From positions 984,001-1,048,000 of the forward strand of contig NZ_JABWRJ020000002.1 of the NCBI RefSeq assembly GCF_014268935.2: 64,000 bases of DNA, written 5' to 3'. The DNA is from Pseudomonas peradeniyensis (GTDB lineage Bacteria; Pseudomonadota; Gammaproteobacteria; Pseudomonadales; Pseudomonadaceae). The notes beneath the pieces were generated by a model. It saw nothing but the letters and a program-made list of their open reading frames with translations. It did not search any database and was not told the origin of the DNA. Both the position numbers and the translations under genes were made by a program. Shown one piece after another: positions 45,680-54,907 of the stretch; position 1 is the first letter of the stretch; every line of letters starts with the position of its first letter.

Positions 45680-47293
45680 TCACTCGTGGTTCTGCGGCAC
45701 CAGGATGGTATCCCGGGCCTCGGGCATCATCCCCGGGTAGTCCAGGGTGTAGTGCAGCCCCCGGCTTTCCTTGCGCTGCATGGCCGAGCGGATCATCAGC
45801 TCGGCCACCTGCGCCAGGTTGCGCAGCTCGATCAGATCGCGGCTGACCTTGTAGTTGCTGTAGAACTCATCGATCTCGTCCAGCAGCATGCGTACCCGGT
45901 GCTCGGCGCGCTGCAGGCGCTTGCTGGTGCGCACGATGCCGACGTAGTCCCACATGAACCGCCGCAGCTCGTCCCAGTTGTGGGCGATGATCACGTCCTC
46001 GTCCGAGTCGGTCACCTGGCTTGCGTCCCAGCAGGGCAGGGCGTGGGGCATGGCCACCTGGTCCAGGCGCGCCTCGATGTCGGCGGCGGCGGCGCGGCCA
46101 TAGACGAAGCATTCGAGCAGCGAGTTGCTGGCCATGCGGTTGGCGCCGTGCAGGCCGGTGAAGCTGGTTTCACCGATGGCGTACAGGCCGGGCACGTCGG
46201 TGTGGCCGTGCTCGTCGATCATTACCCCGCCACAGGTGTAGTGGGCCGCGGGCACCACCGGGATCGGCTGGCGGGTGATGTCGATGCCGAAGGTCAGGCA
46301 GCGTTCGTAGACCGTCGGGAAGTGGCTGGTGATGAAGTCGGCCGGCTTGTGGCTGATGTCCAGGTAGACGCAGTCCACGCCCAGGCGCTTCATCTCGTGG
46401 TCGATGGCGCGGGCGACGATGTCCCGTGGCGCCAGCTCCTCGCGCGGATCGAAGCGCGGCATGAAGCGCTCGCCGTTGGGCAGGCGCAGCAGGGCGCCCT
46501 CGCCGCGCAGGGCCTCGGTGATCAGGAAGCTCTTGGCCTGCGGGTGGTACAGGCAGGTCGGGTGGAACTGGTTGAACTCCAGGTTCGCCACCCGGCAGCC
46601 GGCGCGCCAGGCCATGGCGATGCCGTCGCCGCAGGCGCCGTCGGGGTTGCTGGTATACAGGTAGACCTTGGCCGCGCCGCCGGTGGCCAGCACGGTGAAG
46701 CGTGCGCCGAAGGTGTCCACCTCACCGGAGTTGCGGTTCAGTACGTAGGCGCCCAGGCAGCGGTCGCCGTCCAGGCCCAGGCGGCGCTCGGTGATCAGGT
46801 CGACGGCCACGCGCTGCTCGAGCAGTTCGATGTTCGAACGTTGCCGGGCCTGTTCCAGCAGGGTGGTGAAGATCGCGGCGCCGGTGGCGTCGGCGGCATG
46901 GATGATGCGCCGGTGGCTGTGGCCGCCCTCGCGGGTCAGGTGGAATTCGAAGCCGCCGTCGTCGACGCTGTAGTGTTCATCACGGGTGAATGGCACGCCT
47001 TGCTCGATCAGCCACTGGATGGCCTCGCGGCTGTGCTCGACGGTGAAGCGCACGGCGTCCTCGTGGCACAGCCCGCCACCGGCGTTGAGGGTGTCCTCGA
47101 CATGGGACTGCACGGTGTCGGTGTCGTCGAGTACCGCGGCGACGCCGCCCTGGGCCCAGAAGGTCGAGCCGTTGGCCAGGTCGCCCTTACTCAGCACGGC
47201 GATGCGCAGGTGGCGCGGAAGGTTCAGTGCCAGGCTGAGACCGGCGGCACCGCTGCCGATCACCAGGACATCATGTTGGAATTGTTGGCTCAT
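45680..47293 (-). CDS. nadB: L-aspartate oxidase NadB
   Basis: The 537-residue FAD enzyme oxidises L-aspartate to iminoaspartate in NAD biosynthesis. The dinucleotide-binding [11 protein letters not shown] is at the N-terminus. [23 protein letters not shown] and the C-terminal helical domain are characteristic. It is divergent from algU, the usual pseudomonad arrangement. Confidence 0.96.
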   Translation of the reverse strand: MSQQFQHDVLVIGSGAAGLSLALNLPRHLRIAVLSKGDLANGSTFWAQGGVAAVLDDTDTVQSHVEDTLNAGGGLCHEDAVRFTVEHSREAIQWLIEQGVPFTRDEHYSVDDGGFEFHLTREGGHSHRRIIHAADATGAAIFTTLLEQARQRSNIELLEQRVAVDLITERRLGLDGDRCLGAYVLNRNSGEVDTFGARFTVLATGGAAKVYLYTSNPDGACGDGIAMAWRAGCRVANLEFNQFHPTCLYHPQAKSFLITEALRGEGALLRLPNGERFMPRFDPREELAPRDIVARAIDHEMKRLGVDCVYLDISHKPADFITSHFPTVYERCLTFGIDITRQPIPVVPAAHYTCGGVMIDEHGHTDVPGLYAIGETSFTGLHGANRMASNSLLECFVYGRAAAADIEARLDQVAMPHALPCWDASQVTDSDEDVIIAHNWDELRRFMWDYVGIVRTSKRLQRAEHRVRMLLDEIDEFYSNYKVSRDLIELRNLAQVAELMIRSAMQRKESRGLHYTLDYPGMMPEARDTILVPQNHE

Positions 47294-47448
47294 GTCGGGA
47301 CACTAGTAATCTTTGGAAGGGGCACGGCACAATAGTCGAGCGCAGATGGCACTGTGAAACTATCGTGAAACCTGGCCGGGATGCCTTTATAGCAGCCCCG
47401 GGCGCCTGATTTCCAATGGCGCATACGGGGTGGTGGCGATCTTTTTAG

Positions 47449-47476
47449 GAACTTTCCGATACTCTTGGAAATCCTA
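47449..47476 (+). promoter_or_regulatory. Distal candidate AlgU-dependent promoter of algU
   Basis: GAACTT (47449-47454), a 17-base spacer and TCCTA (47472-47476) resemble the AlgU consensus GAACTT-N16/17-TCtgA. The start would give a ~250-base leader. Multiple AlgU promoters are known upstream of algU in P. aeruginosa. Confidence 0.5.
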
Positions 47477-47643
47477 TGAAGGCTGCCCGTACGCCACAGA
47501 TTGCCGCGGCGACGCAAGGCGGCAGCTCTATCTTGGGCTGACACCTGCGTAACGAAACCAGATTATCGACGCAGCCGGCCGTGACCGCGCTGCGTCTTTC
47601 GTGCGAGCCGACCAAGGGCCGCAGGAAACTTGCTTGGAGGGGA

Positions 47644-47670
47644 GAACTTTTGCGCAAAGCCCGAGTCTAT
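47644..47670 (+). promoter_or_regulatory. Proximal AlgU-type promoter of algU
   Basis: GAACTT (47644-47649), a 16-base spacer and TCTAT (47666-47670) fit the AlgU/RpoE promoter pattern, about 60 bases before the algU start, consistent with autoregulation. Confidence 0.65.
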
Positions 47671-47729
47671 GGTTGCAAGCCTGAACGATGGCTGTTGCAG
47701 CGCTCCTTCGAGATCACTGAGGAGTGTTC

Positions 47730-48311
47730 ATGCTAACCCAGGAAGAGGATCAGCAGCTTGTCGAGCGCGTGCAGCGTGGCGACAGGCGAGCGTTCGATCT
47801 GTTGGTGCTGAAGTATCAGCACAAGATTCTCGGGTTGATCGTGCGTTTTGTACACGACACCCATGAGGCGCAGGACGTGGCGCAGGAAGCCTTCATCAAG
47901 GCATACCGGGCGCTTGGGAATTTTCGCGGTGACAGTGCTTTTTATACCTGGCTGTACCGCATCGCCATCAACACGGCGAAGAACTATCTGGTGTCCCGCG
48001 GCAGACGGCCACCAGACAGCGATGTGAGCTCCGAGGATGCGGAGTTTTACGACGGCGATCATGGTCTCAAGGATCTCGAGTCCCCAGAGCGCGCGTTGTT
48101 GCGGGATGAAATCGAAGGCACTGTCCATCGCACCATCCAGCAACTGCCGGAAGACCTGCGTACAGCATTGACGCTGCGCGAGTTCGATGGACTGAGTTAC
48201 GAGGACATTGCCAGCGTCATGCAATGTCCAGTGGGTACCGTGCGCTCTCGAATCTTCCGCGCTCGGGAGGCCATAGACAAAGCCCTGCAACCCTTGTTGC
48301 AGGAAACCTGA
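47730..48311 (+). CDS. algU: Extracytoplasmic-function sigma factor AlgU (RpoE, sigma-22)
   Basis: The 193-residue ECF sigma factor has region 2 with AQDVAQEAFIKAYRALGNF and TWLYRIAINTAKNY, and region 4 with LPEDLRTALTLREFDGLSYEDIA. It directs envelope-stress and exopolysaccharide genes. The ATG at 47730 has GAGGAG upstream; a GTG six bases earlier is less likely. It is the first gene of algU-mucA-mucB-mucD. Confidence 0.97.
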   Translation: MLTQEEDQQLVERVQRGDRRAFDLLVLKYQHKILGLIVRFVHDTHEAQDVAQEAFIKAYRALGNFRGDSAFYTWLYRIAINTAKNYLVSRGRRPPDSDVSSEDAEFYDGDHGLKDLESPERALLRDEIEGTVHRTIQQLPEDLRTALTLREFDGLSYEDIASVMQCPVGTVRSRIFRAREAIDKALQPLLQET

Positions 48312-48342
48312 GACAGCGGCGACAGCCAAGAGAGGAACCGCC

Positions 48343-48933
48343 ATGAGTCGTGAAGCTTTGCAGGAATCGCTGTCCGCGGTGATGGATAACGAAGCGGACG
48401 AACTGGAACTGCGTCGCGTGCTGAATGCCGTCGACGATGCCGAAACCCGTGCCACCTGGTCGCGTTACCAGGTCGCCCGCGCAGCCATGCACAAGGAGCT
48501 GCTGCTGCCCAAGCTGGACATCGCCTCGGCGGTTTCCGCGGCGCTGGCTGACGAGGCCGTGCCGGCCAAGGTCAAGCAGGGCCCGTGGCGCAGCCTCGGC
48601 CGCCTGGCCGTGGCCGCTTCGGTGACCGTTGCCGTGCTGGCCGGCGTGCGTTTCTACAACCAGGACGAGATCACCGGTGCCGAACTGGCCGCCCAGCAGC
48701 CTGCCCAGCAGGGCCTGAGCATGCCACAGGCGCAAGGCCCAGCCGTATTGGCAGGCTATAGTGAAGGCAACGAGCAACCGACCGGGCCGATGGCCAACGG
48801 TGTGCTGCAGAACCAGGCCGGCTGGGATCAACGCCTGCCGGGCTACCTGCGCCAGCACGCCCAGGAGTCCGCGCTGAAGGGCAACGAGACCGCGCTGCCT
48901 TACGCCCGCGCCGCCAGCCTGGAAAACCGCTAA
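48343..48933 (+). CDS. mucA: Anti-sigma factor MucA
   Basis: The 196-residue inner-membrane protein has an N-terminal AlgU-binding part (MSREALQESLSAVMDNEADE), a single membrane helix (about 84-105) and a periplasmic tail ending LENR. It is full length with no frameshift, so a non-mucoid, regulated state is expected. GAGG precedes the ATG, 31 bases after algU. Confidence 0.96.
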   Translation: MSREALQESLSAVMDNEADELELRRVLNAVDDAETRATWSRYQVARAAMHKELLLPKLDIASAVSAALADEAVPAKVKQGPWRSLGRLAVAASVTVAVLAGVRFYNQDEITGAELAAQQPAQQGLSMPQAQGPAVLAGYSEGNEQPTGPMANGVLQNQAGWDQRLPGYLRQHAQESALKGNETALPYARAASLENR

Positions 48934-48946
48934 GTTAAGGAGGATC

Positions 48947-49912
48947 ATGCGCGCGCTACCTCTCCTGTCGCTGCTGCTTGGCAGCAGCCTGACGGTGCAG
49001 GCCCTGGCCGCCAACTCATCGCCCGAGGCGAGCGAGTGGCTGAACAAGCTGGCACGGGCCGAGCAGCAGCAGAGTTACCAGGGATCCTTCGTCTACGAAC
49101 GCAACGGCAGCTTCTCATCCCACGATATCTGGCATCGCGTCCAGGACGGCAAGGTCAGCGAGCGGCTGCTGCAGCTCGACGGCTCGGCCCAGGAAATCGT
49201 GCGGGTCGATGGCAAGGTGCAGTGCGTCAGTGGCAACCTGGTCAGCAGCGTGGGCACACCGCCGGACAGCGCTCCGCGGGTGCTTGATCCCCTGAAGCTC
49301 ATGAGCTGGTACGACCTGAGCGTGGCAGGCAAGTCACGCGTCGCCGGGCGCGACGCGGTGATTGTCGCGCTCACCCCGCGTGACCAGCATCGCTATGCCT
49401 TCGAATTGCACCTGGACCGCCGCACCGGCTTGCCCCTGCGCTCGTTGATGCTCAACGACAAGGGCCAGTTGCTCGAGCGCTTCCAGATGACCCGCCTGGA
49501 CACCGACGCTGTGCCAACCGACGCCGAGCTGGCTGCCAGTGCCAGCTGCAAGCCAGTCGAACGTTCGGTGGCCGGCACAGCCGAAACCGTCGCCGGATGG
49601 CGTTCGGACTGGCTGCCGCCGGGGTTCGAGCTGGTCAACAGTTCGGTTCGCCGCGACCCTGAGCGCAAGAGCAGCGTCAGCAGCCTCATGTATGACGACG
49701 GCCTGGCCCGTTTCTCGGTGTTCCTCGAGCCGATCGGCAACGAGGCCGGTGTCGATACCCGTGCCCAGCTTGGCCCCACCGTCGCGGTGTCGCGGCGCCT
49801 GAACACACCCAAGGGCAAGGTAATGGTCACCGTGGTCGGCGAGATCCCGCTGGGCACCGCCGAGCGTGTCGCCCTGTCGATGCGGGCCCAGGATGCCCAG
49901 GCGCGTCAATGA
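48947..49912 (+). CDS. mucB: Periplasmic regulator MucB (RseB-like)
   Basis: The 321-residue periplasmic protein has a signal peptide (LLLGSSLTVQALAANS) and the two-domain MucB/RseB lipid-sensing fold. It binds the MucA tail and guards it from proteolysis. AAGGAGG precedes the ATG. mucC, present after mucB in P. aeruginosa, is absent; mucD follows after ~170 bases. Confidence 0.95.
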   Translation: MRALPLLSLLLGSSLTVQALAANSSPEASEWLNKLARAEQQQSYQGSFVYERNGSFSSHDIWHRVQDGKVSERLLQLDGSAQEIVRVDGKVQCVSGNLVSSVGTPPDSAPRVLDPLKLMSWYDLSVAGKSRVAGRDAVIVALTPRDQHRYAFELHLDRRTGLPLRSLMLNDKGQLLERFQMTRLDTDAVPTDAELAASASCKPVERSVAGTAETVAGWRSDWLPPGFELVNSSVRRDPERKSSVSSLMYDDGLARFSVFLEPIGNEAGVDTRAQLGPTVAVSRRLNTPKGKVMVTVVGEIPLGTAERVALSMRAQDAQARQ

Positions 49913-50079
49913 CGGCGCGCCTTCTGACAGCTCTTGTTACACAGGGCTGACATGAAATTAAGGCATTGTCATTTGCAATCCTGCCGCAAATTTTCTATAG
50001 GTCAGGCTTCTCGGAGTCTGGCCTTTCCTGCGTCTGCGGGAACCTTACTGCTAACTACGCTCGTTGTGACGGGAGCCGT

Positions 50080-51519
50080 ATGTCAATACCACGCTTGAAA
50101 ACCTACCTATCGATGTTCGCCGCCGTGCTCATGCTCGGCCAGGTGCTCAGCGCCCAGGCCGAGGAGTCCCTGCCGGACTTCACCACCTTGGTCGAGCAGG
50201 CCTCGCCGGCGGTGGTCAACATCAGTACCAAGCAGAAACTGCCGGACCGCCGCATCGCCGCCGGGCAGATGCCGGACCTCGAAGGCCTGCCGCCGATGTT
50301 CCGCGAGTTCTTCGAGCGCAACATGCCGCAGCAGCCGCGTTCGCCCCGTGGCGACCGCCAGCGCGAGGCGCAGTCGCTGGGTTCGGGCTTCATCATCTCC
50401 AGCGACGGCTATGTGCTGACCAACAACCACGTGGTGGCCGACGCCGACGAGATCATCGTCCGTCTGTCCGACCGCAGCGAACTGCAGGCCAAGCTGGTAG
50501 GCACCGACCCGCGCACCGATGTGGCCCTGCTCAAGGTCGAAGGCAAGAACCTGCCGACCGTCAAGCTGGGCGACTCGGAGAAGCTCAAGGTTGGTGAGTG
50601 GGTGCTGGCCATCGGCTCGCCGTTCGGCTTCGACCATTCGGTGACCAAAGGTATCGTCAGCGCCAAGGGCCGTACGCTGCCCAACGACACCTATGTGCCG
50701 TTCATCCAGACCGACGTGGCCATCAACCCGGGCAACTCCGGTGGTCCGCTGTTCAACATGAAGGGCGAGGTGGTGGGGATCAACTCGCAGATCTTCACCC
50801 GTTCCGGCGGCTTCATGGGCCTGTCGTTCGCCATCCCGATCGACGTGGCGATCGATGTGTCGAACCAGCTGAAGAAAGACGGCAAGGTCAGCCGCGGCTG
50901 GCTGGGCGTGGTGATCCAGGAGGTCAACAAGGACCTGGCCGAATCCTTCGGCCTGGACAAGCCGGCCGGCGCCCTGGTGGCCCAGGTCCTGGAAAACGGC
51001 CCGGCAGCCAAGGGCGGCCTGCAGGTGGGTGACGTGATCCTGAGCATGAATGGCCAGCCGATCGTCATGTCCGCCGACCTGCCGCACCTGGTTGGCAGCC
51101 TCAAGGACGGCGAGAAGGCCAAGCTGGAGATCATCCGCAACGGCAAGCGCCAGAACCTGGATGTCACCATTGGCGCTTTGCCAGAGGATGACGCCGACAT
51201 CGGCCTGGGCGCGGGTGTCGATGGCAGCGCCGAGCGCAGCAGCAACCGCCTGGGCGTATCCGTGTCCGACCTGACCGCCGAGCAGAAGAAGTCGCTGGAG
51301 CTCAAGGGCGGCGTGGTCATCAAGGAAGTCCAGGATGGTCCGGCGGCCATGATCGGCCTGCGTCCGGGTGATGTCATCAGCCACCTGAACAACCAGGCCA
51401 TCGCCTCGGCCAAGCAGTTCACCGAGATCGCCAAGGAGCTGCCGAAGAACCGTTCGGTGTCCATGCGCGTGCTGCGTCAGGGGCGTGCGAGCTTCATCAC
51501 GTTCAAGTTGGCTGAATAA
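50080..51519 (+). CDS. mucD: Periplasmic serine protease/chaperone MucD (DegP-like)
   Basis: The 479-residue HtrA protease has a signal peptide to about 27 (AQAEES), catalytic triad His117, Asp147 and Ser220 (NPGNSGGP), and two PDZ domains (about 265-355 and 385-475). It degrades misfolded envelope proteins and dampens AlgU activity. The ATG at 50080 follows GGGAG. Its last 171 bases are duplicated at 53187-53357. Confidence 0.96.
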   Translation: MSIPRLKTYLSMFAAVLMLGQVLSAQAEESLPDFTTLVEQASPAVVNISTKQKLPDRRIAAGQMPDLEGLPPMFREFFERNMPQQPRSPRGDRQREAQSLGSGFIISSDGYVLTNNHVVADADEIIVRLSDRSELQAKLVGTDPRTDVALLKVEGKNLPTVKLGDSEKLKVGEWVLAIGSPFGFDHSVTKGIVSAKGRTLPNDTYVPFIQTDVAINPGNSGGPLFNMKGEVVGINSQIFTRSGGFMGLSFAIPIDVAIDVSNQLKKDGKVSRGWLGVVIQEVNKDLAESFGLDKPAGALVAQVLENGPAAKGGLQVGDVILSMNGQPIVMSADLPHLVGSLKDGEKAKLEIIRNGKRQNLDVTIGALPEDDADIGLGAGVDGSAERSSNRLGVSVSDLTAEQKKSLELKGGVVIKEVQDGPAAMIGLRPGDVISHLNNQAIASAKQFTEIAKELPKNRSVSMRVLRQGRASFITFKLAE

Positions 51520-51536
51520 GCGGGTTGAATGGTAGG

Positions 51537-51563
51537 AAAAGGGCAGCTTTGGCTGCCCTTTTT
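51537..51563. terminator. Terminator after mucD
   Basis: AAAAGGGCAGC-TTTG-GCTGCCCTTTTT follows the mucD stop. A/T runs on both sides allow it to serve the convergent delta-60 gene too. Confidence 0.88.
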
Positions 51564-51652
51564 CATGAATATCACAAACTCCCGGGTGGAGATGGGCATT
51601 TCTTTGTGGGGCACAGCCGATCCCGATTTCATCTATGGGTGCTCATGGGCCA

Positions 51653-52975
51653 TCAGATCCTATTTTTCACAAGGCGAATAACATAGCCAATATATCCACC
51701 GGTACTTCTGAGGTTGGCGGCAAGCACTATTTTCTCATCCTGTTCTAATGCAATCATCGCATTGATTGTATCTTTTATCTCATCCGGAAGAGGGGTAAGA
51801 GGATCAGCCGTTCCATTCTTTTCATAACGCTGCAAGTGCGAGGTTCCGAAGGAACCGGCGCCAAATAAGAGTGCTCCGTGATCCTGCTCGATGACCCCTG
51901 TCTTCCATTCGACTCCGTCGTTTTCGCGTTCTGTAATCTGCGGATTGCCAGCGTTGAAATGTTCGTCTCGCTGCCCCGTGATCAAAAGTTGCCAGGCCCA
52001 GCCGTCCAATTTGACGGTATTCGGTTTATCGGTCTGCTCGAATCGACGACTGCCGGTGGCCAGTATTTCATCCGTGTTGCGAATGCACAGCTGTTGTACT
52101 CTCGTTTTATATTGCGTCGCGTGTTTGGATTCACGGTCGATCTGGAATGTAAGGGTTCCATCTTTGCCAAAGGTAGTGTCCAGCTCTCCGTTAGTCTGAT
52201 AGCGTGCAATAAAACCACTTTCACTATTCTCATTGGACAGGTAGCCGCAGATCAGCAGCGCGTTGTTGCTGACGGCTAGCCCGGTCAGCGTGACGTTTCC
52301 GCCTGTATGGGTGATCTCTATAAAAGACAACTCGCCGAATCCCGGTTCGCCGTTGAAACCTTGGCGGTAGAGGCGAGGCGGGATTCCTTGGGTATCAAAG
52401 TTTGCAGTTGCAATCAGGTGGTTGTCGTGTACAAGAAGGCTTGATCGGCCCTCCTGTAAACGAAGACCCTGTTCAGCTTCTTTTTCCCATCCTGGACGCG
52501 CCACCTGCAAACTCGAGTTGGTTGGCTGGGGAAGGTAATACGGGGTTGGGTCTATTGTTGCATCCTGGTCAAATTTGGCGATGAGAACGCTTTTGGGAGC
52601 GTCTCTGTGCTCACTGCTCCAGCCGAGCATCCAGATTGACGAGCCGTCCTTGCCATCTATGGCAATTGATACACAGCCAGAGTCTGACGCCTGGCCATGG
52701 TTGCTGCTGGGATCGAATAGCCCGAATACGATGCCTTTGTTTCCCGGCTTACCGAAAGTCGTGTCAATGCTCCCGTCGTTGTCAAAGCGAGTGAGTGCGT
52801 AATAGTGGGTAAGCGAGCCATCGCCGTTGATTTTTTCTGTCACGGCGGCTGCCAGTAATTTTTTACCTTGGTGTGTGAGATCGATGACATGTCGGTCAGT
52901 AGAATTGTCATACATAGGGAGTTGCGCCAGTCCGCTCCCATTGAATTCAGTGTCTAACACATAGGATGTTGCCAT
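51653..52975 (-). CDS. Delta-60-like repeat protein A (accessory)
   Basis: The 440-residue protein has recurring segments of the delta-60 type, for example SIDTTFGKPGNKGIVF near 70 and ELDTTFGKDGTLTFQID near 265, suggesting a beta-propeller-like architecture. There is no signal peptide or membrane helix. It is a paralogue of the gene at 53411-54730, sharing order and motifs (PPRLYR, GFGE/GFGD, VTLTGLA/VTITGLA, GVEWKT). GC content is visibly lower than in the flanking mucD and lepA. GAGG precedes the ATG. Function unknown. Confidence 0.72.
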   Translation of the reverse strand: MATSYVLDTEFNGSGLAQLPMYDNSTDRHVIDLTHQGKKLLAAAVTEKINGDGSLTHYYALTRFDNDGSIDTTFGKPGNKGIVFGLFDPSSNHGQASDSGCVSIAIDGKDGSSIWMLGWSSEHRDAPKSVLIAKFDQDATIDPTPYYLPQPTNSSLQVARPGWEKEAEQGLRLQEGRSSLLVHDNHLIATANFDTQGIPPRLYRQGFNGEPGFGELSFIEITHTGGNVTLTGLAVSNNALLICGYLSNENSESGFIARYQTNGELDTTFGKDGTLTFQIDRESKHATQYKTRVQQLCIRNTDEILATGSRRFEQTDKPNTVKLDGWAWQLLITGQRDEHFNAGNPQITERENDGVEWKTGVIEQDHGALLFGAGSFGTSHLQRYEKNGTADPLTPLPDEIKDTINAMIALEQDEKIVLAANLRSTGGYIGYVIRLVKNRI

Positions 52976-53032
52976 TGTCCTTGCCTCAAGTGTGTGTAGG
53001 TTTTCAACCTATACTCGCCCCCGTCACCAGGG

Positions 53033-53091
53033 TACTGGCAAAAATATCAGGTCACCTCCTGGCTCACCCAGGCACCGAGCGGGCATGGCGA
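53033..53091. repeat. Upstream repeat, copy A
   Basis: These 59 bp match 54772-54830 with four mismatches. Each copy lies about 40-60 bases upstream of a delta-60 gene. The centre AGGTCACCT (53049-53057) is palindromic and becomes AGGTAACCT in copy B, so the palindrome is kept while its middle base changed. It probably contains the shared promoter or operator. Confidence 0.75.
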
Positions 53092-53131
53092 TGTATCAGC
53101 AAGAATGACGTCGATCTCTCCTCCGCTCTGG

Positions 53132-53357
53132 GGCGATGGCAGCGCGAACGCAGCAGCAACGCCTGGGGCTGCCTGTGTCGGCAGCCATGATCGGCCTGCG
53201 TCCGGGTGATGTCATCAGCCACCTGAACAACCAGGCCATCGCCTGGACCAAGTAGTTCACCGAGATCGCCAAGGAACTGCCGAAGAACCGTTCGGTGTCC
53301 ATGCGCGTGCTGCGTCAAGGGCGTGCGAGCTTCATCACGTTCAAGTTGGCGGAGTGA
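53132..53357 (+). pseudogene. Broken copy of the mucD 3' end
   Basis: Bases 53187-53357 align without gaps with the last 171 bases of mucD (51349-51519) with eight differences. Bases 53132-53186 match an earlier mucD stretch with small indels and an internal deletion. An in-frame TAG at 53253 disrupts it. Five of the eight differences are synonymous, including TAA to TGA at the stop, so the fragment likely came from another strain's functional mucD rather than from decay of this one. Confidence 0.85.
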
Positions 53358-53366
53358 TTGTGGAGT

Positions 53367-53398
53367 AAAAAAAGCCGACGCAATGCGTCGGCTTTTTT
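53367..53398. terminator. Bidirectional terminator between mucD fragment and delta-60 gene B
   Basis: AAAAAAGCCGACGC and GCGTCGGCTTTTTT form a near-perfect stem with T-runs in both directions, 13 bases past the stop of gene B. The sequence differs from the terminator after intact mucD, supporting a separate origin. Confidence 0.88.
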
Positions 53399-53410
53399 AT
53401 TTAAGTGGAC

Positions 53411-54730
53411 TTATGCTTTCCGGAAGCTACTCAAGCTGCCTGCGAACCCTTTGTCGGTGAAAGTGTTGGTTGCAATGATAATGTCCTGGTCGCGCTGAAT
53501 TGAGAGCAGTGCATTTTCAGTCCAGGGGACTTCAAGGTAAGTAAGTGGTAGTTGAGTACCGTCCAGTCCATAACGACGTGCACAAAAGTCACCGTACTCG
53601 CTCCGTCCCCAAGCTATAATGCCATCGTTGTCAGCGGTGACTGTTTTCCACTCGACGCCAAATGGGTTGCCGGCTTCATCGGTGAGGTTGTCGATAACCG
53701 CTTTTCCCTCATTGAATCCCGGATCTGCCGCGCCATTCTGCAAGTACTGCTGGATCCATCCAGCATCAGGGTATTCATCGATCTCTCGTAGTGCCCCGGC
53801 TACCAGAATCTTCCCGTTTGGAAGAAGGGGCATGTGCCGAATTCTAGTTTTGAAATGTTCAATCTGAAACGTAACGAAGCCTGAAACGCCGAACTTTTTA
53901 TCCAGCGTCCCATCGGTCAGGTAGCGTGCAATGAATGCAGATTGGCTAACCCCTTTGGTAACGTACCCGCTCACCAGAAGCCCCTGGGTGCTTGCTGCCA
54001 GACCGGTGATCGTTACAGGTCCAGCGGGGTGTTCGATTTCTATTTGATCGCGTGAGTCGCCGAAACCCGGCCGACCGTCAAGGGTGAGTCGATACAGACG
54101 CGGTGGATAGTGGCGGCGTGTTTTCTGGCGTCGTGCGACCGAAGGCGAACGCTCGATGAATCTTTCGAAGTTCACCGCGGCAACAAGATGGTTCTGATCA
54201 ACCAGTAAACGAGAAAAGATCGGTCGTTCAGTGCGGCCTTCAGAAGATCTTATTGACGAGCCCTCCGGAAGAGAGAGACGTTGAACGTTACGGAGTGAAG
54301 CGGCGTCACGGTCGAGTTCTGCCAGGACGGGTAATCTGCGCGAAAATTGTTCCTCAGCAAGCCATCCCAGCACCCAGATGGAGTTGTCAGAAACCGCAAC
54401 GGCTTCGCTGGAAGAGTGAAAAATATTCTCCTCGAATTTGCCGAATGCATGACCTTGTGTCTCTTCCTGGTGGAGTATGCTGCTTGAGGGTAGTGAGGAA
54501 GGCTTACCAAAACCGAAATCCGGAACGCCTCGGCTGCTGAAACGAGCAAGGGCGAAGTAGTGTTCATCTGTTATGCCGGAGATCGACAGTGCCGAAACGA
54601 TGATGTCCTGCCCTTGTAGGGCAACATCTGTTACGTGACGATAGTCGGATACGAAGTTGGGGAGTAAAGCAATTCCGTTATTGCCGAATTTTCTATTGAG
54701 CTCGCCGAAGGCCATGGCAATCGTCTCCAT
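53411..54730 (-). CDS. Delta-60-like repeat protein B (accessory)
   Basis: The 439-residue paralogue of gene A has delta-60-like segments such as ELNRKFGNNGIALLP at the N-terminus and TLDKKFGVSGFVTFQIE in the middle. The proteins share a scaffold but much of the surface sequence differs. The start at 54730 has GGAGG eight bases before it; an ATG at 54715 gives the N-terminus that aligns best with gene A, so either is possible. Lower GC than flanking genes. Function unknown. Confidence 0.72.
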   Translation of the reverse strand: METIAMAFGELNRKFGNNGIALLPNFVSDYRHVTDVALQGQDIIVSALSISGITDEHYFALARFSSRGVPDFGFGKPSSLPSSSILHQEETQGHAFGKFEENIFHSSSEAVAVSDNSIWVLGWLAEEQFSRRLPVLAELDRDAASLRNVQRLSLPEGSSIRSSEGRTERPIFSRLLVDQNHLVAAVNFERFIERSPSVARRQKTRRHYPPRLYRLTLDGRPGFGDSRDQIEIEHPAGPVTITGLAASTQGLLVSGYVTKGVSQSAFIARYLTDGTLDKKFGVSGFVTFQIEHFKTRIRHMPLLPNGKILVAGALREIDEYPDAGWIQQYLQNGAADPGFNEGKAVIDNLTDEAGNPFGVEWKTVTADNDGIIAWGRSEYGDFCARRYGLDGTQLPLTYLEVPWTENALLSIQRDQDIIIATNTFTDKGFAGSLSSFRKA

Positions 54731-54771
54731 GCAGGGAGCCTCCAATCTATGACCGCTCCCCCCCACCGCGA

Positions 54772-54830
54772 TACTGGCAAAAATATCAGGTAACCTCCTG
54801 CTTCACCCAGGCAACGAGCGGGCATGGCGA
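54772..54830. repeat. Upstream repeat, copy B
   Basis: This is the second copy of the 59-bp sequence at 53033-53091, upstream of delta-60 gene B and abutting the presumed lepA promoter. It contains AGGTAACCT at 54788-54796. Confidence 0.75.
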
Positions 54831-54853
54831 CGGCCCGTCGCTTGAGGTACAAT
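54825..54853 (+). promoter_or_regulatory. Candidate lepA promoter
   Basis: TACAAT at 54848-54853 is a fair -10. The segment 17 bases earlier (TGGCGA) is a weak -35. It overlaps the end of upstream repeat copy B. Confidence 0.35.
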
Positions 54854-54907
54854 TCCCGGCTATTTTTCGGCGGGCGTCCGGCTCGCAGCCTTTTCGAGTG
54901 TTGACCC

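Noticed and set aside
47294-47729. Small open frames in the nadB-algU interval as genes
   Set aside because: They lack ribosome-binding sites, and the interval is better explained by divergent promoters and AlgU-type sites.
51653-54730. Insert between mucD and lepA as an insertion sequence or phage remnant
   Set aside because: There is no transposase, integrase or terminal inverted repeat. The repeated mucD tail and upstream region point to homologous recombination instead.
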